A stretch of 64,000 bases of DNA, from positions 1-64,000 of the forward strand of contig NZ_BJNW01000017.1 in the NCBI RefSeq assembly GCF_006539885.1. Reading direction: 5' to 3'. The translations under genes and the position numbers were made by a program. This document shows, piece by piece, positions 1-8,551 of this stretch (positions are counted from its first letter, which is position 1; each line of letters starts with the position of its first letter). The DNA comes from Kocuria varians (lineage in GTDB: Bacteria > Actinomycetota > Actinomycetes > Actinomycetales > Micrococcaceae). Below the pieces are notes generated by a model. That model saw only the letters and a program-made list of their open reading frames with translations. It did not search any database and had not been told where the DNA came from.

Positions 1-11
1 CCCCGGCGCGT

Positions 12-49
12 GGTGGCGTGTCCCTCGTTCGCACGAGGGACACGCCACC
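12..49 (+). terminator. Hairpin terminator upstream of fabF
   Basis: A perfect 17-bp inverted repeat (12-28 with 33-49) closes over the four-base loop TCGC. No T-run follows, which is usual for actinobacterial terminators. It probably ends the gene left of the window; in related genomes that is acyl carrier protein, but this cannot be seen here. The strand is inferred from fabF reading rightwards. Confidence 0.7.
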
Positions 50-122
50 TCCGTCACACCAGGCGGCGGGCCATGTGCGCCCCCTGGAACACCTGCGATC
101 CCGGACACGAGGAAGTGCATAC

Positions 123-1385
123 ATGTCCCGCAAAGTAGTGATCACCGGCCTGGGCGCCATCACGCCGATCGGTGAGAACGTCCAGAAGACCTGGAAGAAC
201 GCGCTCAAGGGCGTGTCGGGCGTCCACGCCCTGACCCAGGACTGGGTGGAGAAGTACGACCTGCCCGTGCGCATCGGCGCCATGTCCCCCAAGCCCTCCG
301 AGGACGTCGTCTCCCGGGTGCAGGCCAAGCGGCTGGACCCCTCGGGACAGCTCTCCGTGGCCGCGGCCCGCGGGGCCTGGACGGATGCCGGGTTCTCCGG
401 CACGGACGCGGACACCAGCGACGAGCTGGACCCCACCCGCGTGGGCGTGGCCTTCGGCACCGGGATCGGCGGCGTCTGGACGCTGCTGGACGCCTGGGAC
501 ACCCTGATCGAGAAGGGCCCCCGGCGCGTCAAGCCCATGACCGTTCCCATGCTCATGCCCAACGGCAACGCCTCCTCGGTCAGCATGGAGTTCAAGGCCC
601 GCGCCTGCGCCATCACACCGGTCTCCGCGTGCGCCTCCGGCACCGAGGCCTTCTTCCAGGGCTTCAACCTGATCCGTTCCGGCAAGGCGGACGTGGTGAT
701 CGTGGGCGGCGCCGAGAGCGCCATCCACCCCATGACCATCGCCGCCTTCAACTCGATGCAGGCGCTGTCCCGCCGCAACGACGACCCCGAGCACGCCTCC
801 CGTCCGTTCGACATCGACCGTGACGGCTTCGTCATGGGCGAGGGTGCCGGTGCGGTGGTGCTCGAGTCCGAGGAGCACGCCAAGGCCCGCGGCGCCCGGA
901 TCTACGCCGAGCTCGCCGGTGCGGGTCTCAGCGCGGACGCCCACCACATCACGGCCCCGGCCACGGGCGACGAGGGTGGCCCCGCCCGCGCGCTGCGCGA
1001 GGCCATGGTCTCCGGAGACATCGCCCCCGAGGACATCAAGCACGTCAACGCCCACGCGACCTCCACTCCCGTGGGGGACATCCCCGAGGCCGGTGCCCTG
1101 CGGGCCGCCTTCGGCTCCGCCGTGGACCAGATGGCCGTGTCCGCGACCAAGTCCATGACCGGGCACCTGCTCGGCGGCTCCGGCGCCGTGGAGGGTGTCC
1201 TGACCGTCCTGGCCCTGACCGAGCGCATGGCTCCGTGCACGATCAACCTGGAGAACCAGGACCCGCAGATCGACCTGGACGTGGTCACCACGGCCCGCGA
1301 GCTGCCCTCCGGGGACATGGTCGCGATCTCCAACTCGTTCGGCTTCGGCGGGCACAACTCGGTGGCGGCGTTCCGCTCGCTCTGA
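123..1385 (+). CDS. fabF: Beta-ketoacyl-ACP synthase II
   Basis: The protein (420 aa) condenses malonyl-ACP with a growing acyl-ACP in fatty-acid elongation in the cytoplasm. The thiolase-fold triad is visible: Cys170 in SACASGTEAF, His311 in NAHATSTPVGD and His348 in TGHLLGGSGAVE, with the Gly-rich SNSFGFGGHNS near the C-terminus. The start is the ATG opening MSRKVVITGLG, which matches the family N-terminus and has GAGGAAG a few bases upstream; an open frame continues further upstream but has no family similarity. The gene is flanked by hairpins on both sides. In the family it usually follows fabD, fabH and acpP. Confidence 0.97.
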   Translation: MSRKVVITGLGAITPIGENVQKTWKNALKGVSGVHALTQDWVEKYDLPVRIGAMSPKPSEDVVSRVQAKRLDPSGQLSVAAARGAWTDAGFSGTDADTSDELDPTRVGVAFGTGIGGVWTLLDAWDTLIEKGPRRVKPMTVPMLMPNGNASSVSMEFKARACAITPVSACASGTEAFFQGFNLIRSGKADVVIVGGAESAIHPMTIAAFNSMQALSRRNDDPEHASRPFDIDRDGFVMGEGAGAVVLESEEHAKARGARIYAELAGAGLSADAHHITAPATGDEGGPARALREAMVSGDIAPEDIKHVNAHATSTPVGDIPEAGALRAAFGSAVDQMAVSATKSMTGHLLGGSGAVEGVLTVLALTERMAPCTINLENQDPQIDLDVVTTARELPSGDMVAISNSFGFGGHNSVAAFRSL

Positions 1386-1408
1386 CCGTTCCGCCCGTCC
1401 CCCCGGAC

Positions 1409-1453
1409 ACGACGAACCCCGGCGCCTCTTGAGTGAGGTGCCGGGGTTCGTCG
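1409..1453. terminator. Hairpin terminator after fabF
   Basis: A 19-bp inverted repeat (1409-1427 with 1435-1453) has a single G:T-type mismatch and a seven-base loop. It lies 24 bases past the fabF stop, with a minus-strand gene ending on its other side, so it could serve both. Its outer arm ACGACGAACCCCGG resembles the ACGACGACGCCGCGG repeat family of this window. Confidence 0.75.
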
Positions 1454-1564
1454 TTCACGGTGGGCCCTGCAACGGATACAGGGCTGCGCCGTGGTGGTTA
1501 CCGGGCGCACGGATGTGCGGCGGGCTCGCGGGACCGGCCGGACAGCGACGTCGCGCTCCCCTGG

Positions 1565-1600
1565 TGGTCGGCCGACGCCGTGTGGTCAGCCGACGCGGTG
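1565..1600. repeat. 18-bp tandem duplication at a gene end
   Basis: Two adjacent 18-bp units (1565-1582 and 1583-1600) differ at two positions. The right unit encodes the last codons and stop of the DUF3145 gene. The left unit is a copy of this end lying just past the stop, so it looks like a small local duplication. Confidence 0.6.
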
Positions 1601-2089
1601 CAGCCAGCGCACCGGGGCACCCTCCGCCGCGTGGCGGAAGGGCTCCAGCTCCTCGTCCCACGCCTCCCCGAGCGCGAGGGACAGCTCGGTGACCACCGCG
1701 GAGGGGTCACCCCCCGCGGACTCGAAGGCGTAGCGGATGCGGTCCTCGCTCACGCAGATGTTGCCGGCGGCGTCCGTGGTGGCGTGGAAGATGCCCAGGT
1801 CCGGGGTGAAGGACCACCGGGAGCCGTCGCTTCCCTGGCTCGGGTTCTCGGTGACTTCGAAGCGGATGCGGCCGAGCGTGCGCAGGGCGGAGGCCAGCAG
1901 GGCACCCGTCCCGGCGCGGCCGGACCACTCCAGCTCCGCACGGACGCATCCGGGCTCGGCGTTCTGAGGGGTCCACTCGAGATCCGTTCGCCCACGCGAC
2001 ACGGATTCCAGGGCCCACTGGATGTGGGGGCACAGCGCCTGCGGGGCGGAGTGCACGTAGAGCACTCCCCTCGTGGTGGGTAAAGACAT
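1586..2089 (-). CDS. DUF3145 family protein
   Basis: This 167-aa protein belongs to a family found in Actinobacteria and often encoded next to fabF; its function is unknown. The recognisable start is MSLPTTRGVLYVHSAP, and a conserved GIFHATTDAAGNI segment lies in the second half. It has no signal peptide or membrane segment and is rather acidic, so it is probably cytoplasmic. The ATG start is preceded by GGAGGAGCGGGC, a strong ribosome binding site; upstream codons in the same frame are not family-like. It is transcribed towards fabF and has its own candidate promoter about 150 bases upstream. Confidence 0.85.
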   Translation of the reverse strand: MSLPTTRGVLYVHSAPQALCPHIQWALESVSRGRTDLEWTPQNAEPGCVRAELEWSGRAGTGALLASALRTLGRIRFEVTENPSQGSDGSRWSFTPDLGIFHATTDAAGNICVSEDRIRYAFESAGGDPSAVVTELSLALGEAWDEELEPFRHAAEGAPVRWLHRVG

Positions 2090-2237
2090 AGCCCGCTCCT
2101 CCGTTGTGTAGGTACGTCTTCCCCAACGTCCTGCTCGGAGGGCCGGTGCATGTTCCACGGCGCCCGTATGAAGTTTGAGTCGACCGGGAGTCGGGCGGTG
2201 CGGATTCGAGGCCGCATGCCGAGACCCAGTCCGTTTC

Positions 2238-2266
2238 ATTGTCCAGCAGGGTGTGCGCCCGGTCAA
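2238..2266 (-). promoter_or_regulatory. Candidate promoter of the DUF3145 gene
   Basis: On the minus strand TTGACC (2261-2266) and GACAAT (2238-2243) are separated by 17 bases. Transcription would start near 2230 and leave a leader of about 140 bases. The rest of 2090-2291 shows no convincing gene. Confidence 0.45.
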
Positions 2267-2291
2267 CCCGGGAGTAGTCGGGCGACGAAAG

Positions 2292-3425
2292 TCAAGCGCG
2301 CGGGTGAGCCTGTGAGTAAGCCCTCTTCAGCCGCTCCACGGACACGTGGGTGTAGATCTGCGTGGTGGCCACGGTGGCGTGGCCGAGCAGCTCCTGCACG
2401 GAGCGCAGATCCGCTCCCCCGTCCAGCAGGTGGGTCGCGGCACTGTGACGGAGACTGTGGGGTCCGCGGGCGCTCGAGTCCGGGACCGTCTCGAGTGCCG
2501 TGCTCACCACGCGACGGGCCACGCGCGGATCGATCCGTGCCCCACGCGCGCCCACGAACACGGCGTCGCCCGCGGCGGGTGCCGCAAGCACCACCCGACG
2601 CCGGTCCCACACCGCGAGCGCCTCCCCCGCGGTGTCTCCGTAGGGGATGCGGCGCTGCTTGTCCCCCTTGCCCGTGACGGTGAGGACGTGGTTCGTCTCG
2701 TCCACGTGCGCGCGGTCGAGGCCCACGAGTTCGCTGATCCGGGCACCCGTTGCGTAGAGCAGTTCCAGCAGGGCCCAGTCCCGCGCCGCGAGGGCCGCCG
2801 ACTGCTCGTCCTCGTGCTCGCCGAAGGCGGCGTCCGCGAGGTCGTCGAGCATGGTGGCGAGGGCGGAGGCGCCGACGACGTCCGGGAGGTGCCTGGCGGG
2901 GCGTGGACCGCGCAGCCCGGCCGCGGGGTCGTGCCGCAGTCCCTGGGTGTCCACGGCCCAGCGGAAGAACGTGTGGACGGCGGCGATGCCCCGGGACACG
3001 GAGCTGCGTGCCAGTCCTCGCTGGTGTCGCTGGGCGAGCCATCCGCGCAGCGCGTCACGGTCGAGCAGGTCGATGGAGTCGACGCCGTTCTTACGCATCC
3101 AGTCGGAGAGGTCGGTGACGTCGGCGGCGTAGGACCGGACGGTGTTCTCACTGCGTGAGCGCTCCAGTGCCAGGTAGGCCCGAAACTGCGGGAGGTACGA
3201 CTCCAGCGGGCCGGGAGGGACGGTCTCTCGCGGGGCTGGACCCCGGTCCGACACGCTGCCCGGCGATTCAAGGGGCCGGGACCGCGGGGAGTCCCCGTCG
3301 TTCCGGCGCCCCCGTGGTCCCGGATGCCCCTGCGCTCCAGGGTGCCCCTCTGCTTGCTGGAGGCCCCCGACTCCCCGGTCGGGGCCCTCCTCAGGCGCTC
3401 CCGTGGTCCGTGCTCTTGCGTCCAT
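2292..3425 (-). CDS. xerC: Tyrosine recombinase XerC
   Basis: This site-specific recombinase resolves chromosome dimers at dif together with XerD. The 377-aa protein has a SAM-like N-terminal domain (about 75-165) and a catalytic domain (about 180-370) with all expected residues: Arg229 in TGARISEL, Lys253 in TGKGDKQRR, His323 and Arg326 in [10 protein letters not shown], His349 in LLGHA and Tyr358 in IYTHVS. The first 75 residues are Pro-, Gly- and Arg-rich and lie outside the family core, which begins near [13 protein letters not shown]. The chosen ATG overlaps the 3' end of dprA by 35 bases; it is supported by TAGGCT placed six bases upstream, the layout of a leaderless promoter. A later start is possible. 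Confidence 0.93.
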   Translation of the reverse strand: MDARARTTGAPEEGPDRGVGGLQQAEGHPGAQGHPGPRGRRNDGDSPRSRPLESPGSVSDRGPAPRETVPPGPLESYLPQFRAYLALERSRSENTVRSYAADVTDLSDWMRKNGVDSIDLLDRDALRGWLAQRHQRGLARSSVSRGIAAVHTFFRWAVDTQGLRHDPAAGLRGPRPARHLPDVVGASALATMLDDLADAAFGEHEDEQSAALAARDWALLELLYATGARISELVGLDRAHVDETNHVLTVTGKGDKQRRIPYGDTAGEALAVWDRRRVVLAAPAAGDAVFVGARGARIDPRVARRVVSTALETVPDSSARGPHSLRHSAATHLLDGGADLRSVQELLGHATVATTQIYTHVSVERLKRAYSQAHPRA

Positions 3426-4671
3426 GCGGCGAGCCTACCCGGCGCCATCCGAGCAGCGAGTCCGCCGCGAGGCCCAGCTCCCGGAGGGTGGCGAGCGCGG
3501 CGAGCACCTCCCCCGGGCCGAGACCGGACACCCGGCAGATGCGGTCGGGTTCCACATCGGTGTGGAGGGGCAGGGCGTCGAAGACGCGCAGCTGGAGGGG
3601 ATCCAGGCAGTCCTCCGGGCGGCGGTCGAGGTTCTCGTTCCGGGAGACGGTGTCCCGGGTGGCGTCGTTGCCGAGTGCACCCACGAGTTCGAGGACCTCG
3701 GCCCCGTTGCTCACGAGCACGGCGTGGTCCTCCCGCACGAGACGGTGGCAGCCGGCCGAGCCGCCCACGAGCACGTCCCCCGGCACGGCGGCGACCTCCC
3801 GGGAGAGACCGGCCGCGTGACGGGCCGTGTTCAGTGCACCGGAGCGCCAGGCGGCCTCCGTGACCACCGTGGCGCGGGACAGCGCCGCGATGATCCGGTT
3901 GCGCTGCAGGAAGCGGTACCGGGTGGGCGCGCAGCCGAGGGGCACCTCGCTCAGCACTGCGCCCCGGTCGCAGATCCGTGCCAGGAGCTCGGCGTTGGCC
4001 ACGGGGTAGAAGCGGTCCACCCCGCAGGCCAGCACCGCCACGGTGGGGGTCGTGGCCGGGGAGACTTCCAGGGCCGTCTGGTGCGCGACGGCGTCGATGC
4101 CGTACGCGCCGCCGGAAACCACGCACCAGCCCGCCTCGCTCACCTCCCCCACGATCATCCGCGTAACTGCGGCCCCGTAGGCACTTGCGTGCCGCGACCC
4201 GACGACGGACACACCGCGCTCCAGATGCCCCAGGGCCTCCCGCCGACCGCGGCCCCACAGGACGATCGGCTCCTGCAGCCCCAGGTCCGCGAGCTGCTCC
4301 GGCCAGTCGGGATCCTCCGGGATGACGGTCCACGCCCCGATCAGCTCCGCGTGGCGGGCATCGACGGCGGGCTCGGCCACCGGCAGCCGCGCACGCCATG
4401 CCGCGAAGCGTCGAGCGAGGTCGGGAACCCTTGCCCCCGGCAGGGCCTCACCCGCCGCCCTGCGGTACACGGACGCCAGAGGGGCACTCGGGGCGTCCAG
4501 CTCGGTGATGCTGCGCCAGAGCACCTCCGGGCCGAGAGCGCGCAGCAGCACGAGCCCGGCGGTGTCGCTCGGCTCGATCACTCGTGCCAGCCGCACCCGG
4601 CAGGCGCGCACGCTGTCACGAAAGGGCCCGGGGGCACGGGTGTCCGGGTGCGCGTCGTACTGGTCGTTCAT
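3391..4671 (-). CDS. dprA: DNA-processing protein DprA
   Basis: DprA protects incoming single-stranded DNA and loads RecA during natural transformation; it is also kept by many species not known to transform. The 426-aa protein has an N-terminal helical region, a Rossmann-like core with [14 protein letters not shown] and [15 protein letters not shown] (about residues 155-200), and a C-terminal winged-helix part that ends near [13 protein letters not shown]. Its start overlaps the comM stop by four bases (ATGA), so the two genes are co-transcribed. Order and strand match the conserved comM-dprA-xerC cluster. Confidence 0.95.
   Translation of the reverse strand: MNDQYDAHPDTRAPGPFRDSVRACRVRLARVIEPSDTAGLVLLRALGPEVLWRSITELDAPSAPLASVYRRAAGEALPGARVPDLARRFAAWRARLPVAEPAVDARHAELIGAWTVIPEDPDWPEQLADLGLQEPIVLWGRGRREALGHLERGVSVVGSRHASAYGAAVTRMIVGEVSEAGWCVVSGGAYGIDAVAHQTALEVSPATTPTVAVLACGVDRFYPVANAELLARICDRGAVLSEVPLGCAPTRYRFLQRNRIIAALSRATVVTEAAWRSGALNTARHAAGLSREVAAVPGDVLVGGSAGCHRLVREDHAVLVSNGAEVLELVGALGNDATRDTVSRNENLDRRPEDCLDPLQLRVFDALPLHTDVEPDRICRVSGLGPGEVLAALATLRELGLAADSLLGWRRVGSPHGRKSTDHGSA
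3432..3437 (-). promoter_or_regulatory. Leaderless-type -10 element for xerC
   Basis: TAGGCT on the minus strand ends six bases before the xerC ATG, with no purine-rich ribosome binding site in between. A transcript starting 6-7 bases after the hexamer would begin at the start codon. It lies inside the dprA coding end. Confidence 0.5.
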
Positions 4672-6227
4672 GAGGTTACCGTCGTCTTGAAGTAGAGGGC
4701 CAGTTGCACGTGCTCAGGGGTGGGGACGGTGGCACCGGCCAGGTCCGCCAGGGTCCAGGCGACGCGCAGGACCTTCACGAACCCGCGCGCCGTGAGGGTC
4801 TTGCGGTCCATGGCCGCCCGCAGAGGCTCCACGGCCCGGGCACCGGGTGAGAGCCGTCGGTGCAGCAGCGACCCCGGCACGGTGCTGTTGAGCCGGAGCC
4901 CCAGGGTGGTGAGCCGCTCGGCCTGGGCGTCCCGGGCGGAGGCAACGCGCGCGGCCACGGTGGCGCTGTCCTCCGGCGGCGCGCCCCCGACGGAGCTGAG
5001 CTCCCGGTAGGTGACGGCGGGGACCCGTAGCTGCAGGTCCACCCGGTCCAGGAGTGGGCCGGAGAGTTTGCTGAAGTAGCGGCGTCGTTGCACCGCACTG
5101 CACGTGCAGGCTTGCCCCGTGCCTCCCGCGTTGCCGCACGCGCAGGGGTTGGCGGCCAGCACGAGCTGGAACCGCGCGGGGTAGTGCGCGACCGACTGCG
5201 CCCGGGCAATGGTCACGGTCCCCGATTCGAGAGGCTGCCGCAGGGCGTCGAGCACGCGCCGGTCGAACTCGGGCGCCTCGTCCAGGAACAGCACGCCACG
5301 GTGGGCCAGGGAGATCGCACCGGGCCGGGGCATGCCGCTGCCGCCCCCGCACAGGGCGGGCAGCGTGATGCTGTGGTGCGGCGCCTGGAACGGCGGGCGC
5401 CGCACGAGGGCCGAGCACCCGTCGTCACCCCGGAGGGAGTGCACGGAGGTCACCTCGAGCGCGTCGTCGTCCCCGAGGTCCGGCAGGATGCCGGGCAGCC
5501 GCTCCGCCAGCATGGTCTTGCCCGCACCCGGCGGGCCGACCATGAGCAGGTGGTGTCCGCCTGCGCCCGCGATCTCCAGGGCCTGACGACCTTCGAGTTG
5601 TCCCACGACGTCGGCCAGGTCCGGGGCGGGCACCGGTTCGCCCGCACCCTCCGTTCCATCGGAGCCGGTCGTGACGGCCGGTGGCTGCGGAATGCGCGCC
5701 CGTTCCAACAGGACGGGGTCCGCACCGTGGTCCACCAGCAGCTCGGCCAGGTGGCGCGCCGAGCTCACCAAGGCCCCGGAGACGAGTTCGGCCTCCGCGC
5801 GGTTCTCCTCCGCCACGACCACGCGGGTCACGCCGGACCGGACCGCGGCGAGCACGGCGGGGAGGACTCCGCGCACCGGGCGGAGGGAGCCGTCGAGCCC
5901 CAGTTCCGCGCAGAACACCGTGTCGGACGGGACGCGGACGACGCCCTGGGCGGCCAGCACGGCCATCACCACGGCGACGTCGAAGTGCGATCCCCTCTTG
6001 GGCAGCGTGGCCGGAGAGAGATTCACCGTGATCTTGCGGGCAGGCAGCGGGACGCCCGCGTGCCGCGCCGCCGAGCGGATCCGCTCCCTGGACTCGTTCA
6101 CCGCCTGGTCCGGAAGACCGATGATTGTGAACGCTGGAAGGGACTGACCGATGTCGGCCTCGACGTCCACCACGTGACCGTCCAGCCCCACCAGGGCGAC
6201 GCTGCGGCTGCGGGCAAACCCGCTCAC
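4668..6227 (-). CDS. comM: ComM/YifB family Mg-chelatase-like AAA+ ATPase
   Basis: ComM-type helicases promote branch migration during integration of transforming DNA. The 519-aa protein has the N-terminal S5-like domain (LVGLDGHVVDVEADI, about 12-170), a Walker A motif VGPPGAGKTMLA near residue 230, Walker B RGVLFLDEAPEF, and the C-terminal Mg-chelatase domain, which ends TPEHVQLALYFK. The start is GTG opening MSGFARSRSVALVG, behind GTGAGGCCCG. It is the first gene of the comM-dprA pair. In many Actinobacteria yraN lies directly upstream; here a lipoprotein gene intervenes. Confidence 0.94.
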   Translation of the reverse strand: MSGFARSRSVALVGLDGHVVDVEADIGQSLPAFTIIGLPDQAVNESRERIRSAARHAGVPLPARKITVNLSPATLPKRGSHFDVAVVMAVLAAQGVVRVPSDTVFCAELGLDGSLRPVRGVLPAVLAAVRSGVTRVVVAEENRAEAELVSGALVSSARHLAELLVDHGADPVLLERARIPQPPAVTTGSDGTEGAGEPVPAPDLADVVGQLEGRQALEIAGAGGHHLLMVGPPGAGKTMLAERLPGILPDLGDDDALEVTSVHSLRGDDGCSALVRRPPFQAPHHSITLPALCGGGSGMPRPGAISLAHRGVLFLDEAPEFDRRVLDALRQPLESGTVTIARAQSVAHYPARFQLVLAANPCACGNAGGTGQACTCSAVQRRRYFSKLSGPLLDRVDLQLRVPAVTYRELSSVGGAPPEDSATVAARVASARDAQAERLTTLGLRLNSTVPGSLLHRRLSPGARAVEPLRAAMDRKTLTARGFVKVLRVAWTLADLAGATVPTPEHVQLALYFKTTVTS

Positions 6228-6326
6228 CGGGCCTCACCCGTTGAGTTCGTGTGAAGGGATCGTTCCACTCGAGAAGTCATGCATCCAGCGTGCCGACGCC
6301 CCCGCTCGAAACACTCGGGGAACGAG

Positions 6327-6340
6327 AGATGTGGAGGATG
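6327..6340 (-). repeat. 14-bp motif in the comM leader, also upstream of yraN
   Basis: AGATGTGGAGGATG on the plus strand occurs here, 100 bases before the comM start, and again at 8500-8513, 47 bases before the yraN start, in the same orientation. Both copies are in non-coding leaders. The rest of 6228-6429 holds no recognisable gene. Confidence 0.4.
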
Positions 6341-6429
6341 TTCACCGTGCGGCGAGGCCGCCTCTCGGTGCGCCCTCCCACCGGGAGGTGGCGCTCACGG
6401 TGCCTCGGTGAACGGCCACCTCTGCATGG

Positions 6430-7824
6430 TCAGTTTCGGGCGTCCTTGATCACCGAGACCGGCGTCGCCCAGTCGGAGGGGTCGGTCCGCAGGCCGGCCG
6501 GCGACCTCGTCGCGCGAGTTTCCAGGGGTGGGGCCGGGGTCCCGGTGGGTTCCGGAGCGAGGGCCTGCTCGGCAGTGCCGGTCCGGTCCGTCCGGCGCTC
6601 GATGGACGCGGGGCTGGCCGAAGAGGAAATCTGGTCCTCTGCGGTCTCCACGAGCGGCAGAGGCATGGCCTGGGTCATCAACCCCGGGACAGGGGTACCC
6701 GTCTCGGACGGCAGCGCCGCCAGGGAACCCGCCTCAACGGCGCCCGGCAGCGGTGACTCAACCGCCGGTGCCGTGGGTTCCACCGGGAGGGAGCTCTGGA
6801 CGTCGGTCACGACCGGAGCCGGCACCTCGGGATCAGGGCCGGCAACACCGGTGGTGGCGGGAGCGGGCGTGCCCGGATCACCGGGTTCGGGCACCACCGG
6901 GTCCGGGGGGACAGGATCGGTGGGCACCACGGGGTCGGGGACCACGGGATTGGTTGGCACAGGGTTCGGGACCACGGGATCAGGGTCCACAGGCACCACC
7001 GGGTCCGGGGGATCGACGGCGGGGTGGTCCGCGGACGGTGCCGGCGTCGGATCACCGGGATCGACGGGACCCTCCGGATCCTCGGGAATGGCCGTGGAGT
7101 CCGGGACAGCGTCCTCCGCCGTGCCGCGGGACGACCCGCCCGCTCCGGACTCGCTCGAGGAGCTCTTCTGCCCCTCGGGGTGCGCCTGCACCGGCGGAAC
7201 CTCCCGGTCACCGATCTTGGGGATCAGTTCGAGACTCACGAAGTTCTGCGGGACCCGCGAGATGTCCCCCACGAGCAGGTTGGTGTTCCGGTGCCCCACG
7301 GCGACGTCACCGGTGGCTCTCGCCCCGGCGTCCCGAAGCCGGGAGGACAGCTTCCGGGCCGCCCCCTCGGTCATCGTGGACCCGTCACGCGCGTGGTAGG
7401 TGCCCTGGGTCGCCTTCGGGGTCCACTTCTCGACGGCGCGCGACACGTGCTCGAGCTGGTACGACGCGCCGTCCTGCATCTTGAGCACCAGACGGCTCAC
7501 GGAGATGGGAGAGCGTCCCTTGCGGTTGTCGATCTCCACGGTGGCGTACGTGGCGCGCCCCACCTTGGCGTCCTGCCGCAGCCGGTCGATCGCCTCGTCC
7601 GGGGTGCCCACGGCCGGCAGGGTGATCCGCACGCTCGCGCCGCCGGGGAGCATGGCCCTGAAAGTGCCGGGGTGCAGACTCCCGTCCGCGGTCGAGGGTG
7701 AGGCGGAGACGACTGCGGGATCGGCATGATCCGCGCTGTCCCCGCAGGAGACGAGGCACAGGGAAACGGTCAGTGTGAGGACGGAGGCGGAAAGCACGTG
7801 GGGAAACCATGAAGCGGTCTTCAT
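6430..7824 (-). CDS. Proline-rich putative lipoprotein, unknown function
   Basis: The 464-aa product starts MKTASWFPHVLSASVL and carries a lipobox, LVSC, with Cys27 as the predicted lipidation site, so it should be anchored outside the membrane. Residues about 45-215 form a globular-looking part (RATYATVEIDNRKGRS, VPQNFVSLELIPKIG). Residues about 245-330 are a Pro/Val/Asp low-complexity stretch made of DPVVP, NPVVP and DPVPP units, typical of a wall-spanning stalk. The last 130 residues are again Ala, Pro and Ser rich. GGAGGGTCGG precedes the ATG. I recognise no family. It sits between yraN and comM, which are usually neighbours, so it may be a lineage-specific insertion. Confidence 0.75.
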   Translation of the reverse strand: MKTASWFPHVLSASVLTLTVSLCLVSCGDSADHADPAVVSASPSTADGSLHPGTFRAMLPGGASVRITLPAVGTPDEAIDRLRQDAKVGRATYATVEIDNRKGRSPISVSRLVLKMQDGASYQLEHVSRAVEKWTPKATQGTYHARDGSTMTEGAARKLSSRLRDAGARATGDVAVGHRNTNLLVGDISRVPQNFVSLELIPKIGDREVPPVQAHPEGQKSSSSESGAGGSSRGTAEDAVPDSTAIPEDPEGPVDPGDPTPAPSADHPAVDPPDPVVPVDPDPVVPNPVPTNPVVPDPVVPTDPVPPDPVVPEPGDPGTPAPATTGVAGPDPEVPAPVVTDVQSSLPVEPTAPAVESPLPGAVEAGSLAALPSETGTPVPGLMTQAMPLPLVETAEDQISSSASPASIERRTDRTGTAEQALAPEPTGTPAPPLETRATRSPAGLRTDPSDWATPVSVIKDARN

Positions 7825-7940
7825 CCGACCCTCCGATCATGTCCCGATGCTGCCCCCGACGAGCGCCGCGCACCGACCTTCCCGCACCGGTTCCCCACCC
7901 CGCCGGAGGTCCACGGTCAGCGACGCGCTCACGCGCTTCC

Positions 7941-7946
7941 ATCATA
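7941..7946 (-). promoter_or_regulatory. Candidate -10 element for the proline-rich lipoprotein gene
   Basis: TATGAT on the minus strand lies about 115 bases before the lipoprotein start. No good -35 is seen at 17 bases. It suggests that the gene has its own transcript instead of relying on yraN readthrough. Confidence 0.35.
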
Positions 7947-8015
7947 GGAGACCGGAGGCGCCTGCTGTGACGTGCATCGCCGAGGACGTCATGCCGAGAC
8001 ATCACGTGGTCCGTG

Positions 8016-8453
8016 TCAGAGCCACCCCACCGACGCCACGTGCTCCACCCGCGGTGAGGCGCCACGGGGCCAGTGCACCGCGACGACGTCCACCGCCGGC
8101 ACACCCGGCACCCGGTTTTCCCGCGCCCAGGCCCTCGCGAGCACGTGCAGCCGTCGTAGCTTCTCCGCCCCCACGGCCTCCGCGGGGTGGCCGTAGTCGC
8201 TGCCGGAGCGGGTCTTGACCTCGAAGACGGTTACGCGGCCGTCGCGGGAGGCGATGATGTCGAGCTCGCCACAGGGCGCGCCGGGAACGCGGGCGGGACG
8301 CCAGTTCCGGTGCAGGACCTCCCAGCCCGAGCGCTCCAGGAGCCCCGCGATCAGCTCCTCCCCCGCACGCCCCACGCCGAGGTGGGGTGCGGGCGGGGAC
8401 GGAGAGGAGGACGGTGGGGCGGAAGGCGACGGCACGGGTGAGGGAAGAGTCAT
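8016..8453 (-). CDS. yraN: UPF0102 family endonuclease-like protein YraN
   Basis: This 145-aa protein has the restriction-endonuclease-like core of the UPF0102 family: GRAGEELIAGLLERSGWEVL, then CGELDIIASRDGRVTVFEVK, giving the ELD and EVK acidic/lysine metal-binding pattern. Its cellular role is not established; it is conserved beside rnhB and comM. The first 27 residues are a Pro/Ser-rich tail ahead of the family start, so the true start may lie further in, although the ATG is the only good one visible. It lies 98 bases downstream of rnhB on the same strand. Confidence 0.85.
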   Translation of the reverse strand: MTLPSPVPSPSAPPSSSPSPPAPHLGVGRAGEELIAGLLERSGWEVLHRNWRPARVPGAPCGELDIIASRDGRVTVFEVKTRSGSDYGHPAEAVGAEKLRRLHVLARAWARENRVPGVPAVDVVAVHWPRGASPRVEHVASVGWL

Positions 8454-8499
8454 GGGCCTACTGTGACCGGCCGTGCACGCAGTACCCAGGCCCAGCGGC

Positions 8500-8513
8500 A
8501 GATGTGGAGGATG
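8500..8513 (-). repeat. 14-bp motif in the yraN leader
   Basis: AGATGTGGAGGATG on the plus strand is the second copy of the motif at 6327-6340. It lies between the rnhB stop and the yraN start. Confidence 0.4.
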
Positions 8514-8551
8514 GATCTCCCGCCCAGGCCGCCCTGGGCATTGGGCCCCGA

